DNA from: Paracoccaceae bacterium | GTDB lineage: Bacteria > Pseudomonadota > Alphaproteobacteria > Rhodobacterales > Rhodobacteraceae | Length of the DNA stretch: 45,993 nucleotides | Assembly (NCBI GenBank): GCA_026419405.1 | Contig: JANZZL010000129.1 | Span: 1-45,993 of the forward strand | Direction of reading: 5' to 3' | Part shown: piece after piece, positions 18,567-25,157 of the stretch | Numbering within the stretch: position 1 is the first letter of the stretch | How the letters are laid out: the number at the start of each line of letters is the position of its first letter | Made by a program: the position numbers and the translations under genes | Notes under the pieces: model-generated | What the model saw: the letters and a program-made list of their open reading frames with translations, nothing else | What the model was told of the DNA's origin: nothing | The model's database searches: none

Positions 18567-19370
18567 TCAGGGGCGGACCGGATTGCCGCGGGCGTATTGC
18601 GCCTGCGGGGCCAGCACCAGCCAGCCGGCATCGACCGGCAGCGTCACGCCGGTGATCGCCGCGGCGCGTTCCGAGCAGAGGAACAGCGCCGCCTCGGCCA
18701 CGTCGGCGGGCTGCACGAAGCGGCGCAGGGCGGTGGTGGCGAGGATCGCCTCGGGGTCGCGCTCGCCCGCCGCGATGCGGGCCCTGAGCCCGTCCGAAAG
18801 GGTGTAGCCGGGCGCCACGGCGTTGACCCGCACGCCGGCGGGGCCGAGCTCGGCCGCGAGGATCTCGGTCAGCGCCAGCACGGCGCGCTTGGAGGCGGTG
18901 TAGGCCGGCAGCGACAGCGGCGCGAAGGAGGCGAGCGAGCCTACGTTCAGGATCGCCCCGCGGCCGGCCCGGGCCATCATCTGCCCGAAGGTCTGGCAGG
19001 CGAGGAGCGTGCCGCGGTAGTTCACGCGCCAGATCGCGGCATCCTCCTCGAGCGGCTGGTCGAGCACGCGCCGGCCCGATTGCAGGATGCCGGCGCAGTT
19101 CACCAGGACGTCCGGCGTGCCATGCGCCGCCGCCACCGTCTCGCCCAGCGCCGCGACCGAGGCCGGATCGCCGACCTCGACGGGAAGGAAGGCGGCGGCC
19201 GGTGCGCCGGCCTCGCGGCAGGCCGCCGCGGCCGCCTCGCCCCGCGCCGCGTCGCGCCCCGCGACGAGGACGCGCCGGCCCTCGGCGGCGAAGCGGGTGG
19301 CGATGGCCCGCCCGATGCCCGAGGTGCCGCCGATCACCAGGGCGAGGGGGGGCTCGGGCCGGTCAGGCAT
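18567..19370 (-). CDS. Short-chain dehydrogenase/reductase (SDR 3)
   Basis: A 267-residue classical SDR. The cofactor loop Gly-Gly-Thr-Ser-Gly-Ile-Gly lies at residues 14-20, with Ala-Gly-Arg-Asp at 37-40 (NADPH-type arginine). Asn-Cys-Ala-Gly is at 91-94. The catalytic residues are Ser145, Tyr157 and Lys161. I took the ATG at 19370, which overlaps the end of the aroE-like gene by eight bases; an ATG at 19391 in the same frame would add seven residues. Translational coupling to the AroE-like dehydrogenase suggests consecutive oxidations on the same substrate. Its C-terminal Asp-Ala-Gly-Trp is common in sugar- and polyol-oxidising SDRs. Substrate unknown. Confidence 0.83.
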   Translation of the reverse strand: MPDRPEPPLALVIGGTSGIGRAIATRFAAEGRRVLVAGRDAARGEAAAAACREAGAPAAAFLPVEVGDPASVAALGETVAAAHGTPDVLVNCAGILQSGRRVLDQPLEEDAAIWRVNYRGTLLACQTFGQMMARAGRGAILNVGSLASFAPLSLPAYTASKRAVLALTEILAAELGPAGVRVNAVAPGYTLSDGLRARIAAGERDPEAILATTALRRFVQPADVAEAALFLCSERAAAITGVTLPVDAGWLVLAPQAQYARGNPVRP

Positions 19371-20175
19371 GGCGCAGCCTCCGCTCGGCATCGAGGAAGT
19401 CGACCATGGCCTGCATCTGGCAGTCCATCATCGGGCGCCCCGGCTGGGCGTGGCAGCCGCGGGCGCGGGCCTCGGCCAGAAGCCGCGTCTCGGCGGGCTC
19501 CATGATGATGTCGACGACCACCATGCCGGGGCGGAGCGACGCGACCTGCATCGGCAGGGGGTCGTCGGCGCGCATGCCGCAGGGCGTGGCGTTCACCGCG
19601 ATGTCCATGCCGGCGGGGTCGGGCGGGCCGGTGCGCACCCGGCAGGCCGGGAAGGCCGCCGCCACGGCCGCGGCCAGCGCCGCGGCGCGGGAGGCATCCG
19701 CATCCGAGAGGGTCAGCTCGGCCACCCCCTCCTCGGCGAGGCAGTGGGCGATCGAGGCGCCGGCCCCGCCGGCCCCGACCTGCAGCACGCGCCGTCCCGC
19801 CATCGCGTGGCCGGCCCGGCGCAGCGCCTCGACGAAGCCCAGGCCGTCGAAGTTGTCGGCCTCCCACCCGCCCGAGGGCAGGCGGCGCAGCGTGTTGGCC
19901 GCGCCGACCCGGGCGGCGCGGGGATGCGCCCGCTCGGCCTTGGCCAGCACCGGGATCTTGAAGGGGATCGAGACCACCACCCCGCGCAGGTTCGACATCG
20001 CCGTGAGCCCGGCCCAGAGCGTGTCGAAGTCCTCGGGCGCGCAGGTGACCGGCACCATCAGGCTGTCGAGGCCGCGCGCCTCGAAGAGATCGTTGAACAT
20101 GCCCGGGCTCTTCGCATGGCCCACGGGATGGGCCAGCATGGCATAGACCTCGGCCCGGCCGGTTCCGCGCGTCAT
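19363..20175 (-). CDS. Shikimate dehydrogenase-like oxidoreductase
   Basis: A 270-residue protein of the AroE/YdiB fold. The N-terminal substrate domain carries Lys73 in Ser-Ile-Pro-Phe-Lys and Asp110, the catalytic Lys/Asp pair. The NAD(P) loop Gly-Ala-Gly-Gly-Ala-Gly-Ala is near 134-140. Two shikimate-contacting positions differ. The Ser-x-Ser element is His-Ala-Lys-Ser-Pro (Ala21 for the first Ser), and the Asn-Thr-Asp-Gly element is Asn-Phe-Asp-Gly (Phe109 for Thr). This argues against housekeeping AroE and for a catabolic paralogue acting on another hydroxy acid. The ATG at 20175 has a strong GGGAGG site. First gene of the minus-strand unit, divergent from the FOXRED1-like gene. Confidence 0.85.
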   Translation of the reverse strand: MTRGTGRAEVYAMLAHPVGHAKSPGMFNDLFEARGLDSLMVPVTCAPEDFDTLWAGLTAMSNLRGVVVSIPFKIPVLAKAERAHPRAARVGAANTLRRLPSGGWEADNFDGLGFVEALRRAGHAMAGRRVLQVGAGGAGASIAHCLAEEGVAELTLSDADASRAAALAAAVAAAFPACRVRTGPPDPAGMDIAVNATPCGMRADDPLPMQVASLRPGMVVVDIIMEPAETRLLAEARARGCHAQPGRPMMDCQMQAMVDFLDAERRLRHA

Positions 20176-20210
20176 CCGATCCTCCCGGTTGCATCTCGGC
20201 ACGCGGGAAT

Positions 20211-20230
20211 GTTATCAGTCATCATACAAA
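20211..20230. promoter_or_regulatory. Candidate GntR half-site, aroE-like/FOXRED1-like promoter
   Basis: In this AT-rich part of the 72-base divergent spacer, TCATACA (20222-20228) exactly matches one arm of the palindrome at 29842-29857. The other arm is poorly conserved here (3 of 7 bases), so it may be a weak or single-arm site. The position would let one regulator control both divergent genes. Confidence 0.4.
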
Positions 20231-20247
20231 TTACAAGGTCATCCGCC

Positions 20248-21465
20248 ATGCCGATCCCCGCCTATGTCCCGCCCCGCAGAAGCGCCTATGACGTCGTCAT
20301 CGTCGGCGGCGCCGTCGTCGGTTCGTCGGTCGCCTACTGGCTGGGGGAGGAGACGCGGGGGCGCCTCTCGGTCCTGGTCGTCGAGCGCGATTCGACCTAC
20401 GAGTTCTCCTCGACCGCGCTGTCCACCTCGGCGATCCGCCAGCAGTATTCCAACCCGATCAACGTGCGGATCAGCCAGTTCGGGGTGGAGATCATCCGCG
20501 GCTTCGCCGAGCGCATGGCGCCCTATTTTCCCGGCGAGGCGCCCCCGGACCTCGGGTTCCGCGAGCATGGCTACCTCTACTGCTGCCCGCCCGAGGGGGT
20601 GGAGGCGGCGAAGGCCCGGGTCGAGATGCAGCGCAGCCTCGGGGCGCATACGGTGTTCCTCGATCCGCCGGCGCTGCGGGCGCAGTTCCCCTGGCTCAAC
20701 ACCGAGGACCTGGGCGGCGCCTCCTGGGGGGCGAAGGCCGAGGGCTGGTTCGATTCGATGGGGCTGCTGACGGGGTTCCGGCGCGGCGCGCGGGCGCTTG
20801 GCGCGGAATACATCGACAACTGCGTGACCGGGCTGCGGCGCGAGGGTGACCGCGTCACGGCCGCGCGGCTCGCCACGGGCGAGGAGGTGGCCTGCGGCAT
20901 CCTCGTCAACGCCGCGGGGCCGCGGGCGCGGCAGGTGGCCGAGATGGCCGGGCTCGCGATCCCGGTCGAGCCGCGCAAGCGCTACAGCTTCGTCTTTGCC
21001 AGCGCCAACCCGATTCCCGGGCAGATGCCGAACGTCATCGACCTGACCGGCACCTTCGTGCGCCCGGAGGGCGAGCTGTTCCTGACCGGCAACACGCCCG
21101 GCGACGACGGGCCGGCCGACTACGACGACTTCTCGCCCCGCCATCAGGAGTTCGAGGAGGCGATCTGGCCCGCGCTCTGGCACCGCATCCCGGCCTTCGA
21201 CGCGCTCCGGGTGCTGCGCGCCTGGACCGGGCACTACGAATACAACACGCTCGACCACAACGGCATCGTCGGCTTCCACCCCGAGGTCGGCAACTTCATG
21301 TTCGCCAACGGTTTCTCCGGCCACGGGCTGCAGCAGTCCCCGGCGGTCGGGCGGGCGGTGATGGAACTGATCGTGCACGGCGGCTTCCGCACGCTCGACC
21401 TCTCGCCCTTCGCCTACGAGCGCATCCCGGCCAACCGCCCCTTCCTGGAAGAGGCGGTGATCTGA
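20248..21465 (+). CDS. FOXRED1-like FAD-dependent oxidoreductase (DAO family)
   Basis: A 405-residue DAO-superfamily flavoprotein. FAD binding is seen in Val-Gly-Gly-Ala-Val-Val-Gly-Ser-Ser (residues 19-27) and Glu47-Arg48 at the end of beta-2. Several segments recall human FOXRED1: Phe-Pro-Trp-Leu-Asn-Thr-Glu, Glu-Gly-Trp-Phe-Asp, Val-Glu-Pro-Arg-Lys-Arg-Tyr, Tyr-Glu-Tyr-Asn-Thr-Leu-Asp, and Gly-Phe-Ser-Gly-His-Gly-Leu-Gln-Gln. FOXRED1 is a mitochondrial complex I assembly factor. DAO relatives such as sarcosine oxidase and D-amino-acid dehydrogenase oxidise C-N bonds. Here the catabolic setting suggests a secondary amine or amino-acid oxidase (inference). The ATG at 20248 follows AAGG at 20235-20238, and no better start is near. 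Confidence 0.87.
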   Translation: MPIPAYVPPRRSAYDVVIVGGAVVGSSVAYWLGEETRGRLSVLVVERDSTYEFSSTALSTSAIRQQYSNPINVRISQFGVEIIRGFAERMAPYFPGEAPPDLGFREHGYLYCCPPEGVEAAKARVEMQRSLGAHTVFLDPPALRAQFPWLNTEDLGGASWGAKAEGWFDSMGLLTGFRRGARALGAEYIDNCVTGLRREGDRVTAARLATGEEVACGILVNAAGPRARQVAEMAGLAIPVEPRKRYSFVFASANPIPGQMPNVIDLTGTFVRPEGELFLTGNTPGDDGPADYDDFSPRHQEFEEAIWPALWHRIPAFDALRVLRAWTGHYEYNTLDHNGIVGFHPEVGNFMFANGFSGHGLQQSPAVGRAVMELIVHGGFRTLDLSPFAYERIPANRPFLEEAVI

Positions 21466-21494
21466 GCCGGCCGGAAGCGGTGATCCGGGCCGGC
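21454..21494. repeat. Imperfect 23-bp-period duplication at a gene end
   Basis: An 18-base segment at 21454-21471, containing the stop codon of the FAD oxidoreductase gene, recurs at 21477-21494 with 16 of 18 bases identical. It lies in the 31-base gap between convergent genes. It looks like a small tandem duplication of the gene's last codons and has no clear role. Confidence 0.5.
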
Positions 21495-21496
21495 GG

Positions 21497-22321
21497 TCAG
21501 CCGCCGCCGGCCGCGTCGTCGGGGTGGCCGAGGTTGACGAACCAGCCGCCGAGGCAGGCCGCCGCCGGGTCGCGCGGGTCGGGCGCGGGAACCTTCGCCT
21601 CGACCGCCGCGCGGAAGGGCTCGGCGCTGTCCTGCGGGCGGAAGCCGAGATGCCCGGCCAGCCGGTCGTCCACCGGCTTCGCCAGGTTGTCCGAAAGGCC
21701 GAAGGCGACGGTGAAGCCCACCCGCGGCGCGGTCAGCGCCGCCACGGTCAGGCGGATGCAGTCCTCGAAGCTGAGCCAGGACCAGAGCATCCGCCGGTCG
21801 GCCGGTTCGGGGAACGAGGAGAAGATGCGCAAGGCCGCCGTCTCGATCCCGAACTTGTCCCAGTAGAGGCGCCCGAGATCCTCGACGAAGCACTTCGAGA
21901 GACCGTAGAGCCCGTCGGGCCGGTGGGGGGCTGCGGCGTCGATGCGGTCCTCGAGCCGGTGGTAGCCGATGGCATGGACCGACGAGGCGTAGACGACGCG
22001 CCTGGCCCCGTGCCGCCGGGCACCCTCGTAGACGTGGTAGCTGCCGCGGATGTTGGCGTCGAGCACCTCGGCCCAGGGCCGCTCCAGCGCGACGCCGCCG
22101 AAATGCACGATCGCCTCGGCGCCTGCGCAGGCGGCCAGCATCGCCTCGGCATCGGCGAGGGCGGCCACCACCGCCTCCTCGTTCGCCGCCAGGCCCGTGG
22201 GCGGCACGCGGTCGGTCAGGCGCAGGCGCCGGCAGAGCGGGGCGAGGCCGCGGCGCAGCACGCTGCCGAGCCGCCCGGCCGCACCGGTGAGCAGGATCGT
22301 GTCGAAGCGCGGGGCGGTCAT
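21497..22321 (-). CDS. udh: Uronate dehydrogenase-like NAD-dependent epimerase/dehydratase family protein
   Basis: A 274-residue extended-SDR protein closely resembling Agrobacterium Udh (265 aa), which oxidises D-glucuronate or D-galacturonate to the aldarolactone with NAD+. The cofactor loop Thr-Gly-Ala-Ala-Gly-Arg-Leu-Gly is at residues 12-19. The catalytic Tyr139 and Lys143 sit in Pro-Asp-Gly-Leu-Tyr-Gly-Leu-Ser-Lys-Cys-Phe, and a Met-Leu-Trp-Ser-Trp-Leu-Ser segment resembles Udh Arg-Met-Leu-Ser-Thr-Trp. It is last in the ThDP-hyuA-hyuB-aminotransferase operon, its ATG overlapping the aminotransferase stop. Together with the aldolase and GarR-like genes it hints at aldarate chemistry, but no aldarate dehydratase or lactonase is seen. 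The true substrate may be a related sugar acid. Confidence 0.8.
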   Translation of the reverse strand: MTAPRFDTILLTGAAGRLGSVLRRGLAPLCRRLRLTDRVPPTGLAANEEAVVAALADAEAMLAACAGAEAIVHFGGVALERPWAEVLDANIRGSYHVYEGARRHGARRVVYASSVHAIGYHRLEDRIDAAAPHRPDGLYGLSKCFVEDLGRLYWDKFGIETAALRIFSSFPEPADRRMLWSWLSFEDCIRLTVAALTAPRVGFTVAFGLSDNLAKPVDDRLAGHLGFRPQDSAEPFRAAVEAKVPAPDPRDPAAACLGGWFVNLGHPDDAAGGG

Positions 22322-23538
22322 GCGGCAGCCCCGGCCGGGGCGAGCGCCGCCACGCAGCGGCCGATGCGGGCGATCGCCTCGGCGAGCACGGCATCGGAGG
22401 TGGCGGTGGAGATGCGGAAGAAGGGCGAGAGCCCGTAGGCCGCCCCCGGCACGGCCGAGACATGGGCCGCCTGCAGCAGATGCCGCACCACCGCGGCATC
22501 GTCGGCGAGGGTCTCGCCCGCCGGGGTCCGCGCGCCGATCAGCGCCGCGCAGCCGATGTAGGCGTAGAAGGCGCCCTCGGGCGGGACGAGGGTCAGGCCG
22601 GGGATCCGCGCGATCCCTTCGGCAACGAGGTCGCGGCGGCGCTGGTAGGCGGCGCGGAACGTGGCGATGCAGTCCTGCGGGCCGGTCAGCGCGGCAAGCG
22701 CCGCGGCCTGCATCGGCGCGGCGACCGAGGTGCAGGACTGGCTCTGCACCGTGTTCATCGCGCGGATCAGGTCGGCCGGGCCGGTCGCGTAGCCGACGCG
22801 CCAGCCGGTCATCGCATAGGCCTTGGCCACGCCGTTGACGGTGAGCGTGCGATCGGCGAGCTCCGGGCAGGCCGCGGCGAAGCTCGCGAAGGGGCGGCCG
22901 TCGAAGACGATGTGTTCGTAGATCTCGTCCGAGAGGATCATCACCTGGGGATGGCGTTCCAGCACCGGGGCAAGCGCGCGGAAGTCCTCGGCCGACCAGA
23001 CCGCTCCCGAGGGGTTGCCCGGCGAATTGAGGAACAGCCACCGGCTGCGCGGCGTGATCGCGGCCGCCAGCACCTCGGGCCTGAGGCGGAAGCCGTCCTC
23101 GGCGCGGCAGGGCAGGGGCACCGGCACCCCGCCCAGCAGCTTCGTCATCTCGGGGTAGCTCACGAACCAGGGCGCCGGCAGCAGCACCTCGTCGCCGGGG
23201 TCGAGCGTGGCGAGAAGCGCGTTGAAGATGATCTGCTTGGCGCCGTTGGCGACCGTCACCCGCTCGGGGTCGGTCGCAAGCCGGTTCTCGCGGGCGAACT
23301 TCGCGGCCACGGCGGCGCGCAGCTCGGGCGTGCCGGCGGCCGCGGTGTAGCGCGTCTCGCCCCTGCGCGCGGCGGCCTGCGCGGCCTCGACGACATGCGC
23401 GGGCGTGGCGAAGTCGGGTTCGCCGAGGCCGAGGTCGATCACCTCCGCCCCCGTCGCGGCGAGCGCCCGCGCCGCCTGCGAGGCGGCCATCGAGGCCGAG
23501 GGTTTCACCGCCGAAAGGCGGCCTGCGATGCGGATCAT
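22318..23538 (-). CDS. Class-I pyridoxal-phosphate aminotransferase (AatA-like)
   Basis: A 406-residue fold-type-I aminotransferase of the aspartate/prephenate group. The N-terminus Leu-Ser-Ala-Val-Lys-Pro-Ser-Ala-Ser-Met-Ala is typical of this group. PLP contacts are Asn175 (Asn-Ser-Pro-Gly-Asn-Pro), Asp204 and Tyr207 (Ser-Asp-Glu-Ile-Tyr), and the Schiff-base Lys239 in Gly-Val-Ala-Lys-Ala-Tyr-Ala-Met-Thr-Gly. The carboxylate-binding arginine is in Phe-Phe-Arg-Ile-Ser near the end. The ATG at 23538 overlaps the hyuB stop. In this operon it probably transaminates the amino acid released by the hydantoinase-type enzyme. A housekeeping aspartate aminotransferase role is less likely from context. 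Confidence 0.88.
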   Translation of the reverse strand: MIRIAGRLSAVKPSASMAASQAARALAATGAEVIDLGLGEPDFATPAHVVEAAQAAARRGETRYTAAAGTPELRAAVAAKFARENRLATDPERVTVANGAKQIIFNALLATLDPGDEVLLPAPWFVSYPEMTKLLGGVPVPLPCRAEDGFRLRPEVLAAAITPRSRWLFLNSPGNPSGAVWSAEDFRALAPVLERHPQVMILSDEIYEHIVFDGRPFASFAAACPELADRTLTVNGVAKAYAMTGWRVGYATGPADLIRAMNTVQSQSCTSVAAPMQAAALAALTGPQDCIATFRAAYQRRRDLVAEGIARIPGLTLVPPEGAFYAYIGCAALIGARTPAGETLADDAAVVRHLLQAAHVSAVPGAAYGLSPFFRISTATSDAVLAEAIARIGRCVAALAPAGAAA

Positions 23539-25157
23539 GGCCTCTTTCCCGTCACGTAGCCGCGCAGCCGGTCCCGCTCGCGCGCCGCGGGATCGCGGCG
23601 GGCGGGGTCGCCGTAGCCGCCGCCGCCGGGCAGCTCTAGCACCAGCCGCCGCCCGACGGGCACATGCTGCCAGCCCTTGGGGCGCAGCGGCGTGCCGTCG
23701 TCGAGCGTCACCCGCCCGGCAGCGCCCGCCTCTCCGCCCGCGCGCCCGCGGGGCGGGTGCAGCGTGCGGTCGAACATGGCCGAGAAGTCGAACTCGTGCC
23801 CCGGCAGGGCGGCGATCTCGATGATCTGGCCGAGCCCGCCGCGGAATTCCCCGTCGCCGCCGGAATCGGGGCGCAGCTCCTTGCGCCAGACGACGATCGG
23901 CCCGGCGTTCTCGGTGGCCTCGACGGGCATGGTCATCACCCCCGAGGGGAAGGCCGTGGCCGAGAGCCCGTCGAGCGCGGGCCGCGCCCCCATCCCGCCC
24001 GAGTTGAACATCAGGATCTCGGCCCGCCGCCCCGCGTGCCCCGGTGCCGGGCGCACCGAGATGTGGACGTTCCACAGCGCCCCGGCGCCCTCGGCGAGGA
24101 TCCGGCCCGGCAGGGCCTGGGCCAGTGCACCCAGCACCAGGTCGGGTACCAGGTGGCCGAAGACGTGGCGCAGGCTGACCGGGGCGGGGCGCGGGGCGTT
24201 CAGGATGTTCTCGGGGCTCGAGACGCCGAAGGGCGCGAGCGAGGCCCAGTTGTTCGGGATGTCGGGCGCGACGGCGCATTTCAGCGCGTAGCAGGCATAG
24301 GCCTTGGTGTAGATCAGCGGCACGTTGATCCCGCGCCGGCTGAGCCCGTCGGAGCCGGCAAAATCGACGTTGACCCCGTCTTCGGTGATCTCGACGCGCG
24401 CGGCCAGCGTCACCGGGGCATCGTAGCCGTCGGCGGTCAGGCGGTTCGACCAGGCCCCGCGCGGCAGGGCGGCGATGCGCTCGATCACGGCGGCGCGGGT
24501 GCGCGCGAAGATGAAGGCGGCAAGCTCGTCGAGCGTCTCGCTGCCGGTCTCGTCCAGCATCGCCATCAGCCGGGCGTGGCCCACGTCGTTGCAGGCGGCC
24601 AGCGAGTAGAAGTCGCCCACGACCTGGCCGGGTTCGCGCACGTTGGCGCGCAGGATGCGGACGAGATCGGCGTTCACCCGGCCGCGTTCGGCGAACTTCA
24701 TGATCGGGATCTGGATCCCTTCCTCGTAGACCGACTGGCCGTCGGCGCCGAAGCCGCGTCCGCCCACGTCGACCACATGCGCGGTGCAGGCGAAGAAGCC
24801 CACGAGGCGGCCGTTGCGGAAGCTCGGCGAGACCATGGTGATGTCGTGCAGGTGGCCGGTGCCGAGCCAGGGGTCGTTGGTGACGTAGGTGTCGCCGGGG
24901 AACATGTCGTTGCGCCCGATCGCCTCGATGAAGTGACCCACGGCCTCGGCCATGGTGTTCACATGGCCCGGCGTGCCGGTCACGGCCTGGGCCAGCATCC
25001 GGCCCTCGGGGTCGAACACCCCGGCCGAGAGGTCGCCCGCCTCGCGCACGCTGGTCGAGAAGGCGGTGCGCAGGAGCGTCATCGCCTGCTCCTCGACCAC
25101 CGAGATCAGCCGGTTCCACATCACCTGGAGGCGGATGTCGCGCGTCGCGTCGCTCAT
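23535..25157 (-). CDS. hyuB: Hydantoinase B/5-oxoprolinase-family subunit
   Basis: A 540-residue Hydantoinase_B family protein. HyuA/HyuB pairs hydrolyse cyclic amides (N-methylhydantoin, 5-oxoproline) with ATP, and related pairs are carboxylases of acetone or acetophenone. Visible family marks are Gly-His-Val-Asn-Thr-Met-Ala-Glu, a metal-site-like Asn-Asp-Pro-Trp-Leu-Gly-Thr-Gly-His-Leu-His-Asp, and the C-terminal glycine-rich Pro-Gly-Gly-Gly-Gly-Tyr-Gly-Asp-Pro. The ATG at 25157 overlaps the hyuA stop, so the subunits should be made in equal amounts. The exact substrate cannot be assigned. Confidence 0.9.
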   Translation of the reverse strand: MSDATRDIRLQVMWNRLISVVEEQAMTLLRTAFSTSVREAGDLSAGVFDPEGRMLAQAVTGTPGHVNTMAEAVGHFIEAIGRNDMFPGDTYVTNDPWLGTGHLHDITMVSPSFRNGRLVGFFACTAHVVDVGGRGFGADGQSVYEEGIQIPIMKFAERGRVNADLVRILRANVREPGQVVGDFYSLAACNDVGHARLMAMLDETGSETLDELAAFIFARTRAAVIERIAALPRGAWSNRLTADGYDAPVTLAARVEITEDGVNVDFAGSDGLSRRGINVPLIYTKAYACYALKCAVAPDIPNNWASLAPFGVSSPENILNAPRPAPVSLRHVFGHLVPDLVLGALAQALPGRILAEGAGALWNVHISVRPAPGHAGRRAEILMFNSGGMGARPALDGLSATAFPSGVMTMPVEATENAGPIVVWRKELRPDSGGDGEFRGGLGQIIEIAALPGHEFDFSAMFDRTLHPPRGRAGGEAGAAGRVTLDDGTPLRPKGWQHVPVGRRLVLELPGGGGYGDPARRDPAARERDRLRGYVTGKRP

